DNA of 22,838 nt. It comes from CAZKEG01 sp964601575 (GTDB lineage: Bacteria; Desulfobacterota; Thermodesulfobacteria; Thermodesulfobacteriales; Thermodesulfatatoraceae). The stretch is from assembly GCA_964601575.1 (NCBI GenBank), contig CAZROA010000020.1:1-22838 (forward strand). The letters run 5' to 3'. Within the stretch, counting starts at the first letter, position 1. Each line of letters opens with the position of its first letter. The position numbers were made by a program, and so were the translations under genes. Below, piece by piece: positions 13,620 through 20,036 of this stretch. The notes under the pieces were generated by a model. The model had not been told where the DNA came from. It worked only from the letters and a program-made list of their open reading frames with translations, and ran no database searches.

Positions 13620-14480
13620 ATGTATCAAAAAGTAGACAAAACCTATCGGCTCTTAGAACTTGCTGGTGTTCAAAAGGCCTTAAGCAAGAGACCTTACATG
13701 ATCAAACCTGCTTTTAAGCGAGAGGAGTTTGAAGGGGCCTTTCGTTTGGTATATGAGCGCTATAAAGACGCCAAGATGATTCTACCTAACCGTTATCAGT
13801 TATGGTTTACCCGTTATCATGCTTTACCTGAGACCAGGATCATCTTGGGCTTTTTACCCGAACTTTCCACACCAGCCTGTACGGCGAGTTTGGTCTTTGA
13901 TTCAAGAGAGTTCGGCCTGCCGAGTGATGCCATTTTCCCTGACAAGCTCGATCAATTACGTCGTCAGGGTTGTCGGTTAGTAGAGTTTTGTTCCTTGGCT
14001 GCTCTACCCCACTTAAGGGCCAGAAGTCTTCTATTTCATATTTTCCGGGTGCTTTATAGATACGCCCTTTGGAAAGGGGCTACGGATCTGGTGATCTCGG
14101 TTCGTCCAGAACATGCTGCTTTTTATGAAAAGGTTTTACTTTTTAAGCGGATCGGTCCTAAACGACTTTACCCCAATTACTACAACCTTTATGCTGTCCT
14201 AGAACATATATCTCTTGAACAAGTACCTTATTTGTATCGAAAGGCCTTTGGTGGCCTTCCTAGAGGGTATAATCTGTATCAATTTTTTGTTCGAGACGAA
14301 TTACCCCTTAATTTGGATCTTGTCCAACAAGCGGGTCTTTCTCGAGAGGATATGATCTACTTTTTCATCGAACGGACTAACATGTGGTTCAAACTCAGTG
14401 AAGCGGATAGGGTCTATCTTGCCCATCTATATGATCTATTTCCTGAAAAATACGCCGCTCCGCTGTCCATGGCTGTTTAG
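13620..14480 (+). CDS. FeeM-like N-acyl amino acid synthase (GNAT/AHL-synthase fold)
   Basis: The 286-residue protein resembles the FeeM catalytic core, which joins an acyl group from acyl-ACP to an amino acid. Visible landmarks are a RLVYERYKDAKMI opening, a strand TASLVFDSREFGLPSDAIFPD (about residues 89-109), LRRQGCRLVEFCSLA, and DLVISVRPEHAAFYEKVLLFKRIG, the last matching the acetyl-CoA-like binding end of GNAT folds. PEP-CTERM-associated acyltransferases look similar, so substrate is uncertain. I start at ATG 13620 with AAAGGTG about 6 bases upstream; a TTG at 13599 would add seven residues. The C-terminal ~90 residues are not recognised. A GNAT gene follows 15-70 bases downstream on the same strand. 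Confidence 0.62.
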   Translation: MYQKVDKTYRLLELAGVQKALSKRPYMIKPAFKREEFEGAFRLVYERYKDAKMILPNRYQLWFTRYHALPETRIILGFLPELSTPACTASLVFDSREFGLPSDAIFPDKLDQLRRQGCRLVEFCSLAALPHLRARSLLFHIFRVLYRYALWKGATDLVISVRPEHAAFYEKVLLFKRIGPKRLYPNYYNLYAVLEHISLEQVPYLYRKAFGGLPRGYNLYQFFVRDELPLNLDLVQQAGLSREDMIYFFIERTNMWFKLSEADRVYLAHLYDLFPEKYAAPLSMAV

Positions 14481-14549
14481 ATTAGACCTTGCACCTTGAA
14501 ACGAGAGGGGTTAGTGTCCTCACAAAAGGTCGTTCCTTTTGCGGGGTTT

Positions 14550-15125
14550 ATGTCTTCGGACCGCGAAAATATCCTCATCAAGTCCATCTCGTCGCTCAAA
14601 GATTTAGAAAAAGAGTTACAGGCCCTTTATCTTGAAGCCTACGGGCAGGATTATCTTTATGCCTATCGCGACCCCAAGCGTGTCAGGCGCTATCTGAGGT
14701 GGTTATTAAAACATGCTCAGGGAGGTTTTTGGGTTGCCTTTGATCAGGGGAGACCGGTGGCCTTTTTGGCCCTCCAGCCTGACTGTCGGTTTCAAGGCGA
14801 AACAGTTCCCGAAATTCACGAGTTAGTGGTGGCTCCGGGCTACCAAAAAAGAGGCCTGGGGCAAAGGTTGATGGAAGAGGCCTTTCGATTTTTAGAGGCC
14901 TTGGGCCATAAAAAAGTGGCCCTTTGGGTGGGCGAACACAATGATCGAGCCAAGAAGTTTTACGAACGACTCGGCTTTAAAGAAACCTTTCACCAAGGGG
15001 CTTGGATCCGTATGGAAAGGCCTCTTGAGCCCTCTCAGGCCTCGGAGAGTAAATCAAGCAACTTGTCCAGCACCAGAAAGGCCTCCTCGACCTCAGAAAG
15101 CTCTATGGTCTCTTCCGGCGTGTGA
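14550..15125 (+). CDS. GNAT-family N-acetyltransferase with antisense-derived serine-rich tail
   Basis: The protein has the GNAT core: a YLRWLLKHAQGGFWVAFDQGRPVAFLAL strand region, IHELVVAPGYQKRGLGQRLMEEAF (motif A, with the Q-x2-G-x-G/A acetyl-CoA loop QKRGLG) and VGEHNDRAKKFYERLGFKE (motif B). It would acetylate an amine; the substrate is unknown. I use ATG 14550 (192 residues); GTG 14514 with GAGGGG before it and TTG 14496 are alternatives that add only unconserved residues. The fold is complete at WIRMERPL; the last ~30 residues are rich in serine and arise from reading antisense through the end of the convergent M20 peptidase gene (overlap 15035-15125, 91 bases). The tail is therefore probably a by-product of losing an earlier stop. 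Confidence 0.82.
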   Translation: MSSDRENILIKSISSLKDLEKELQALYLEAYGQDYLYAYRDPKRVRRYLRWLLKHAQGGFWVAFDQGRPVAFLALQPDCRFQGETVPEIHELVVAPGYQKRGLGQRLMEEAFRFLEALGHKKVALWVGEHNDRAKKFYERLGFKETFHQGAWIRMERPLEPSQASESKSSNLSSTRKASSTSESSMVSSGV

Positions 15126-16120
15126 CAACGGCTGAGTTCCCCCGGCCCAAAGACTACAGATTGTACACCAGCGGCGTATAGATGGGCCGCATCGGTCCAG
15201 CTTGGCATTCCGGAGAGCGAAGGTTTTCTTCGTAAGGCCTCTTCGAAGGCCTGACACAGGTAAGAAATAATGGGCGCATCGCGAGGAAGCTCAAAGGGTT
15301 CGGAGACGTCTTTGATGATGTAGCTTACCAGCGGATCTCCCTCTAAGATCTTTTTGATCTCATTAATTATCTCTTTGGTATTTTGACCCGGGAGGACGTG
15401 AAAATCTATTTCTAGGGTACAGAGGTCTGGGACCCTTAACTCGCCATCTCCTCCGGAAAATTTTTCTACATTAAGCCCCCCTGGGCCAACGAGGGGGTTT
15501 TCTTCATAGAGGAAGGGTAAGGTCTTGAGACGGCTTACCAATTCAATCGCCCTTTCGATGGCGTTGATCCCTTCTGGGAGGCAGCTCCCGTGGACAGATC
15601 TTCCCCTCACATGGATTTCAAATTCCACCGAACCCCCTTCGGCAATGGCGATTTTGAGATTGGTTGGTTCCAAGACCACGGCATAAGGTGGAAGCTTTTC
15701 CCTGGCCAAGGTGGCTGAACCCGTGCCTTCACGTTCTTCATCGACCACAAAGGCAAAGGTGGCTGGAAGGGGCTTGCCCTGGCGTTTGCGTTCTTCTAGG
15801 AGGACGAGCATAAGGGCTACCCCGGCCTTATCGTCGCAAACTCCCAATCCCTCCAAAGAATCATCCTTTATACGCGGGGGGAAAAGCCCTAACCAGGGTG
15901 GTACGGTGTCTACATGGGCGGTGATCAACAAGGGGTGCTCTGGGGCTTCATTGGCAATGATATTGTAAAAACGATCCGGAACGGTTTGTTTACGAAAAGG
16001 GATTTCATAGGCCTTGAGCCGATTACATAAATATTCCAAGATGGCTTCTTCTTGGCCGCTGGGGCTGGGGATAGAGGCCAGGGTGAAAATAAGCTCCCGA
16101 AAACGATCTCTGAGCTCCAT
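15035..16120 (-). CDS. M20 family metallopeptidase (ArgE/DapE/CPG2-like)
   Basis: The 361-residue protein is a two-zinc M20 amidohydrolase. The first metal ligand is H69 in ITAHVDTVP with the supporting D71; the bridging aspartate is in GVCDDKAG (D96), the general base glutamate is in VVDEEREGTG (E128), a further ligand is in LEPTN, and a late histidine lies in SRCHTPEETI. A dimerisation domain (about residues 165-280, starting EIHVRGRSVHGS) interrupts the catalytic domain, as in the family. Substrates range from N-acyl amino acids to peptides; I cannot choose. Because an FeeM-like N-acyl amino acid synthase lies nearby, an N-acyl amino acid deacylase role is conceivable but speculative. Start is ATG 16120; the purine-rich AGAGGTG is 13 bases away, too far to be a good RBS. 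Confidence 0.88.
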   Translation of the reverse strand: MELRDRFRELIFTLASIPSPSGQEEAILEYLCNRLKAYEIPFRKQTVPDRFYNIIANEAPEHPLLITAHVDTVPPWLGLFPPRIKDDSLEGLGVCDDKAGVALMLVLLEERKRQGKPLPATFAFVVDEEREGTGSATLAREKLPPYAVVLEPTNLKIAIAEGGSVEFEIHVRGRSVHGSCLPEGINAIERAIELVSRLKTLPFLYEENPLVGPGGLNVEKFSGGDGELRVPDLCTLEIDFHVLPGQNTKEIINEIKKILEGDPLVSYIIKDVSEPFELPRDAPIISYLCQAFEEALRRKPSLSGMPSWTDAAHLYAAGVQSVVFGPGELSRCHTPEETIELSEVEEAFLVLDKLLDLLSEA

Positions 16121-16126
16121 GGGCTT

Positions 16127-16154
16127 AATAAAACACCTCTTCCCTCTTTGTCAA
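16127..16154 (-). promoter_or_regulatory. Possible promoter of the M20 peptidase gene
   Basis: On the minus strand a perfect TTGACA (16149-16154) is followed after 16 bases by TTTATT (16127-16132, 4 of 6). Transcription would begin at or next to the A of the ATG at 16120, suggesting a leaderless or near-leaderless message. The -10 is weak. Confidence 0.38.
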
Positions 16155-16174
16155 ACATCACCGGTTGATATTTT

Positions 16175-16202
16175 GAATAGGGCTGAAATTGCGGAATAGG
16201 GC
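16175..16202 (+). repeat. 9-bp direct repeat around the response-regulator promoter
   Basis: GAATAGGGC occurs perfectly at 16175-16183 and 16194-16202, 19 bases apart start to start. The copies flank the -35 element (16189-16194). OmpR-family regulators usually bind tandem direct repeats, so this is a candidate binding site for the regulator encoded just downstream (autoregulation, inferred). Confidence 0.45.
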
Positions 16203-16217
16203 AAAGAAGTTTATAAA
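16189..16217 (+). promoter_or_regulatory. Promoter of the two-component operon
   Basis: TTGCGG (16189-16194) and TATAAA (16212-16217) are 17 bases apart; the -10 matches 5 of 6, the -35 only 3 of 6, as in activated promoters. Transcription would begin near 16224, about 27 bases before the response-regulator ATG. Confidence 0.45.
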
Positions 16218-16250
16218 GCTATCAAAAACTTTTTAAAACGAGAACGAAAT

Positions 16251-16928
16251 ATGAAGGTTTTAATCATTGAGGATGATCAACGGACGGCCTCGTTTATTTT
16301 AAAAGGTTTAAAGCAAGAGGGATTTGTTGTGGATCATGCTTCTGATGGTGAGGAAGGTCTTCGTTTGGCGCTAACTCAAGATTATGATGTTGCTATAGTG
16401 GATATTATGCTACCAAGATTAGACGGATTAACCGTAATCGATAAATTACGTAAGCATGGTATTTCTATACCTATTTTAATTTTGAGTGCTAAAAGCTCAG
16501 TGGATGATCGAGTCAAAGGTCTACAAATAGGTGGAGATGATTATCTGGTTAAGCCTTTTGCTTTTTCAGAACTAGTTGCACGCCTTCATGCCTTAATACG
16601 TCGCGCTACTTCTGTTATTGAGCCTACGACTCTTACCGTAGGTGATCTAAAAATGGATCTTATTAAGAGAAAAGTCTTTAGAGCAGGCCAAGAGATCGAA
16701 TTGAAACCTAAGGAATTCGTTTTACTAGAATATTTAATGCGTAATGCTGGGAGAATAATTTCTAAGACAATGATTATAGAACATGTCTGGGGTTACAATT
16801 TTGACCCGCAAACTAATATAGTTGAAGCTTGTATCTGCCGTTTGCGAGACAAAATAGATCGTCCTTTTGGACGTAAACTAATCCACACCATTCGAGGTGT
16901 GGGATATGTACTCGAAGAAAAAGAATAA
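16251..16928 (+). CDS. OmpR/CusR-family response regulator
   Basis: The 225-residue protein has a receiver domain (acidic pocket EDD at 7-9, phosphoacceptor D51 in VDIMLPRLDG, SAK and VKPFAFSEL switch motifs) and a C-terminal winged-helix DNA-binding domain (KPKEFVLLEYLMRNAGRIISKTMI, then IHTIRGVGYVLEE). It belongs to the OmpR class and resembles CusR/CopR copper-type regulators; the actual signal is not shown by sequence. It is followed by its kinase with a 23-base overlap. Codons are clearly more AT-rich than in the genes before it. The RBS is weak (GAGAACG). A direct repeat around its -35 suggests self-control. Confidence 0.92.
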   Translation: MKVLIIEDDQRTASFILKGLKQEGFVVDHASDGEEGLRLALTQDYDVAIVDIMLPRLDGLTVIDKLRKHGISIPILILSAKSSVDDRVKGLQIGGDDYLVKPFAFSELVARLHALIRRATSVIEPTTLTVGDLKMDLIKRKVFRAGQEIELKPKEFVLLEYLMRNAGRIISKTMIIEHVWGYNFDPQTNIVEACICRLRDKIDRPFGRKLIHTIRGVGYVLEEKE

Positions 16929-18306
16929 TTTTTTTCGAACCTTATCCTTTCGCCTCACTTTATGGTATTTAGTTTTGTTTAGTATTTTATCTATAACCAT
17001 TTTTAGTATCATGTATTTTTCTTTGGTATCATATTTCCGCCAAGAGATGGATGATGAATTATTAGATGCAGCTAAAGAGTTTGAAGATCTTTATTATACT
17101 CATGGACTTAAAGCACTAGAGGAAGAATTTCAACGTGAAGCAAGATCTGAGGGCCTTAAAAGGATATTTTTTCGATTAGTATCTCCTAAAGGAGAAGTAG
17201 AAGTCTCCTCAGATTTAAGTTCTTGGGATGGACTTCCAGATTTAGAATTAAAGAAATCCATCATATTTAAAACACTTTCCTTACCAGGGCATAGATATAA
17301 AACAAGATTTCTAGCCAAGGCCACTAAAGATGGTCATATCATAGAAATAGGTGCCACCCTTAAGGATGATGAACTTCTAACCAGAAAATATCGGATGACC
17401 TTTGGCATAGCCCTGATAATTATGCTTCTTTGCGGAGGTTTTGTAGGATGGTTAGTCGCCAAAAAGGCCATGTCTGGTGTGGAGAGGATTACTAAAACAG
17501 CGATGCAAATTGGAAAGTATGATCTTAAAGAACGAGTTCCATTGGGAAATGAAGGTCAGGAAATTGATGAATTGGCCCTTGCTTTTAATGAAATGTTGGA
17601 AAGAATTGAAGCTTTAGTAAAAGAATTGAAAGAAGTAACCGATCATGTGGCTCATGATTTGCGTAGCCCCATTACTAGAATTCGTGGTATTGCCGAGACA
17701 ACCTTGATTGGCGAACAAGATCTTAATGCCTATCGGGAAATGGCTGCTACAGTAATCGAAGAAAGTGATCGCCTAGTAGAGATGATTAATACCATGTTAG
17801 AAATAAGTCAAACAGATTCAGGTGTAGTTGAAATGTTACGTGAAAGGTTAGATCTTCGAGAGATTGTTAGTGAAGCAGTAGAATTATTTCACCCTGTTGC
17901 TGAAGATAAACAAATCAATTTAAAATCAGATCTATGCTCAGAGTCAATAGTAATCATTGGAGATAAGGCCAAGCTTCAGCGTGTTGTGGCCAATCTTTTA
18001 GATAACGCTATTAAATATACAAGACCTGGTGGCTTGGTAAGTATATCAGTAAGAAAAGATTTGTCTTCTGCTATCATAGAAGTGGCTGATAATGGTATAG
18101 GGATTAAGGAAGAAGAGATACCTAGGATTTTTGAGCGGTTTTATCGAGGAGATAAAAGTCGTTCTACCCCTGGTCATGGATTAGGCTTGAGTTTGGCCTT
18201 GTCCATTGTTCGGGCTCATGGCGGGAATATCACCGTCCAAAGCACCCTCCATAAAGGTAGCACCTTTTCAGTCTTTCTTCCCCTAGAATTTCCAAATAAC
18301 TCCTAG
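16906..18306 (+). CDS. Membrane sensor histidine kinase paired with the OmpR-family regulator
   Basis: The 466-residue protein has the layout of heavy-metal/envelope sensors: short cytoplasmic N-terminus, membrane helix 1 (about residues 18-40), a periplasmic sensor region of about 125 residues, helix 2 (about 165-186), a HAMP domain, the phosphoacceptor helix VTDHVAHDLRSPITRI (phosphoacceptor H250 in AHDLR) and an HATPase domain with NLLDNAIKYT, VADNGIGI, FERFYRGDKS and GHGLGLSLA. I start at ATG 16906 with AGGTG 6 bases upstream; a GTG at 16897 would add three residues. No metal-binding motif is obvious in the sensor part, so the ligand is unknown. The gene lies in the AT-rich section. Confidence 0.9.
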   Translation: MYSKKKNNFFRTLSFRLTLWYLVLFSILSITIFSIMYFSLVSYFRQEMDDELLDAAKEFEDLYYTHGLKALEEEFQREARSEGLKRIFFRLVSPKGEVEVSSDLSSWDGLPDLELKKSIIFKTLSLPGHRYKTRFLAKATKDGHIIEIGATLKDDELLTRKYRMTFGIALIIMLLCGGFVGWLVAKKAMSGVERITKTAMQIGKYDLKERVPLGNEGQEIDELALAFNEMLERIEALVKELKEVTDHVAHDLRSPITRIRGIAETTLIGEQDLNAYREMAATVIEESDRLVEMINTMLEISQTDSGVVEMLRERLDLREIVSEAVELFHPVAEDKQINLKSDLCSESIVIIGDKAKLQRVVANLLDNAIKYTRPGGLVSISVRKDLSSAIIEVADNGIGIKEEEIPRIFERFYRGDKSRSTPGHGLGLSLALSIVRAHGGNITVQSTLHKGSTFSVFLPLEFPNNS

Positions 18307-18307
18307 A

Positions 18308-18351
18308 AACATTACCAAAAAATAATCTTACGATCATCGTAGAGTAAAGTT
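18308..18351. repeat. Diverged 44-bp direct repeat, copy A (upstream of the GT39 gene)
   Basis: It aligns without gaps to 19912-19955: 18 of the first 19 bases (AACATTACCAAAAAWTAAT) and 33 of 44 overall are identical by my own count. It lies directly after the kinase stop codon and 44-87 bases before the glycosyltransferase ATG. Confidence 0.6.
18329..18341. repeat. 13-bp palindrome within repeat copy A
   Basis: TACGAT and ATCGTA are perfect inverted arms around a single C. It resembles an operator half-site pair; copy B of the repeat does not keep the symmetry. Confidence 0.35.
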
Positions 18352-18377
18352 TCTTTATTACATTAGCCTCATCTATA

Positions 18378-18394
18378 AAAACCTAAGTGGTTTT
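18378..18394 (+). promoter_or_regulatory. Hairpin abutting the GT39 start codon
   Basis: AAAACC and GGTTTT form 6-bp arms around TAAGT, ending one base before the ATG at 18395. The only Shine-Dalgarno-like bases (AAGTGG) lie inside this structure, so folding could limit translation. The stem is short and partly AT. Confidence 0.3.
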
Positions 18395-19888
18395 ATGTTT
18401 ACAATGTATCGTAAAAATGTTTGGATTGTACTGCTTTTCTCTTTAATTTTATCTATTTCCTTTCAAGGTAGTCGTGGTCTCTATGATTTCGATGAGACTA
18501 GATATGCAGAAGTGGCCCGTGAAATGTTACTTACCGGAGACTATCTTGTTCCTCAAAGAGATTTTCATCCCCATCTAGCTAAGCCTCCATTTACCTATTG
18601 GATGATAGCAATAAGCATGAAAATTTTGGGAATTAATGAATGGGCCGTGCGTCTACCGAATGCTTTATTCTTCACTTTAACTTCCTTTTTAGTCGCTTTG
18701 ATAGGCCAAAATCTATGGGATAAGAAAACAGGAATTTTATCAGGATTGATTTATGCTACTACTTTGCTTCCTTATGTGGCCTCTAATATAGTTACTACCG
18801 ATACAATTTTAGTCTTTTGGGAAACGGTAGCTGTGTTTGCCTTTCTTAAAGGTTATTTGGCTCAAAGCCCTCGTGAAGCCAAAAGATGGTTTACTTTAAT
18901 GTGGTTATTTTGGGGATTTGGTTTTTTGACTAAGGGTGTAGCTATTGGTCCTCCTGTTGCCGGTCTTTTTCTATTTTGGATCATAAAAAGGAAAGAATTT
19001 AAAGCCTTACCTATAACCTTATTAGGAAGTCTTCTCTTTTTCAGTATCGGTTTTGCTTGGTATATATGGATAGCTTTACAAATCAAAGGTTCTCTTTCTA
19101 TCTTTCTTAAAGAACAGATTATAGGTCGCCTTTTTAAAGATATTTACCATCGAAATGGTGCTTGGTATGCGCCTTTTTATCTTTATTTACCCTTATTGAT
19201 CTTAGGTGTTTTCCCTTGGTCTATTACTTGGCCGATTATTTTCCATTCTTTTAAAGAAAAGAAATGGTTTTTCTGGGAAGTTATTTTGCGTCCTAAACTA
19301 CTTTTTCTCTTTCTATGGTTTAACGTGCCTCTTTTTATATTTTGGTTTGCTAAATCAAGGCTTCCTCTCTACATCCTTCCACTTTTTGCACCTTTGGTCC
19401 TTATTACAACAAGAGGTATACAAGAAATTTATGAAAAAAGAGAATCTTCTTTTGTGAAGTTTTTAATGTCTAAACAATTTTTTATCATCTGGGCTATTAT
19501 TCTCCTTGTCTTAAAGTTTTTAGCCTCCTTTGTGCCCGCGCCTCAAGATGCACGTTATTATTCCAGAAAATTTGCTCCTTATTTAGCAAATGCCCATTGC
19601 TTTTTAGCTTTAGATCAACCTTATTATGATGGAATGGCTTTTTATACCGGAATTGATTGGGAATATTTGCCAGCAAAAGGAACAGAAGATGCTTCTTATA
19701 TAGAAGATACTTGGGAAAATGAAGCAGAAGAACTTAAAAGAATAACTAAAAAATGCCTGATTTTGGTTAGAGGGGATAAATTGCTGCATCTTAAAGACAG
19801 ATTAAATAATCTTGGTTTAGCTTTTCAATCTTTAGATAAATGGGGAAAAATCTCTCTTTATGAGATCAGTCTCCAAAAGACTAAATAG
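18395..19888 (+). CDS. GT39 (ArnT/PMT-like) polyprenyl-phosphate-dependent membrane glycosyltransferase
   Basis: The 497-residue integral membrane protein starts with a hydrophobic helix followed by YDFDETRYAEVAREM (D31, D33, E34; the first periplasmic loop with the catalytic acidic residue in this GT-C fold), then AKPPFTYWM (63-70), which is the usual KPP motif. About ten further hydrophobic segments run to residue ~370, and a soluble C-terminal domain follows. Family members transfer sugars from undecaprenyl-phosphate, for example 4-amino-arabinose to lipid A (ArnT) or mannose to proteins; the sugar and acceptor here are not known. It sits behind the two-component pair in the most AT-rich part of the window, bounded by the 44-bp direct repeats. 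ATG 18404 is an alternative start. Confidence 0.85.
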   Translation: MFTMYRKNVWIVLLFSLILSISFQGSRGLYDFDETRYAEVAREMLLTGDYLVPQRDFHPHLAKPPFTYWMIAISMKILGINEWAVRLPNALFFTLTSFLVALIGQNLWDKKTGILSGLIYATTLLPYVASNIVTTDTILVFWETVAVFAFLKGYLAQSPREAKRWFTLMWLFWGFGFLTKGVAIGPPVAGLFLFWIIKRKEFKALPITLLGSLLFFSIGFAWYIWIALQIKGSLSIFLKEQIIGRLFKDIYHRNGAWYAPFYLYLPLLILGVFPWSITWPIIFHSFKEKKWFFWEVILRPKLLFLFLWFNVPLFIFWFAKSRLPLYILPLFAPLVLITTRGIQEIYEKRESSFVKFLMSKQFFIIWAIILLVLKFLASFVPAPQDARYYSRKFAPYLANAHCFLALDQPYYDGMAFYTGIDWEYLPAKGTEDASYIEDTWENEAEELKRITKKCLILVRGDKLLHLKDRLNNLGLAFQSLDKWGKISLYEISLQKTK

Positions 19889-19911
19889 CATGAAGAATCA
19901 AGTTTCCCCAT

Positions 19912-19955
19912 AACATTACCAAAAATTAATTTTCTCATCATTTTGAAATAAGGTT
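19912..19955. repeat. Diverged 44-bp direct repeat, copy B (upstream of the outer-membrane-factor gene)
   Basis: This is the second copy of the element at 18308-18351 (33/44 identical, ungapped). It begins 23 bases after the glycosyltransferase stop and lies 82-125 bases before the next ATG, within the 148-base spacer. No good sigma-70 promoter was recognised beside it. Confidence 0.6.
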
Positions 19956-20000
19956 AGCCCTTTAAATTTCAATAAAAGTCTTTGTTGAACGGATAAAGAT

Positions 20001-20013
20001 CGAGAAAGTCTCG
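20001..20013 (+). promoter_or_regulatory. Small hairpin in the leader of the outer-membrane-factor gene
   Basis: CGAGA and TCTCG pair around an AAG loop, just before GGAGG (20016-20020). That GGAGG is 16 bases from the ATG at 20037, too far for normal use. The hairpin may be chance. Confidence 0.22.
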
Positions 20014-20036
20014 TCGGAGGTGGCAATCTGGTTTAG

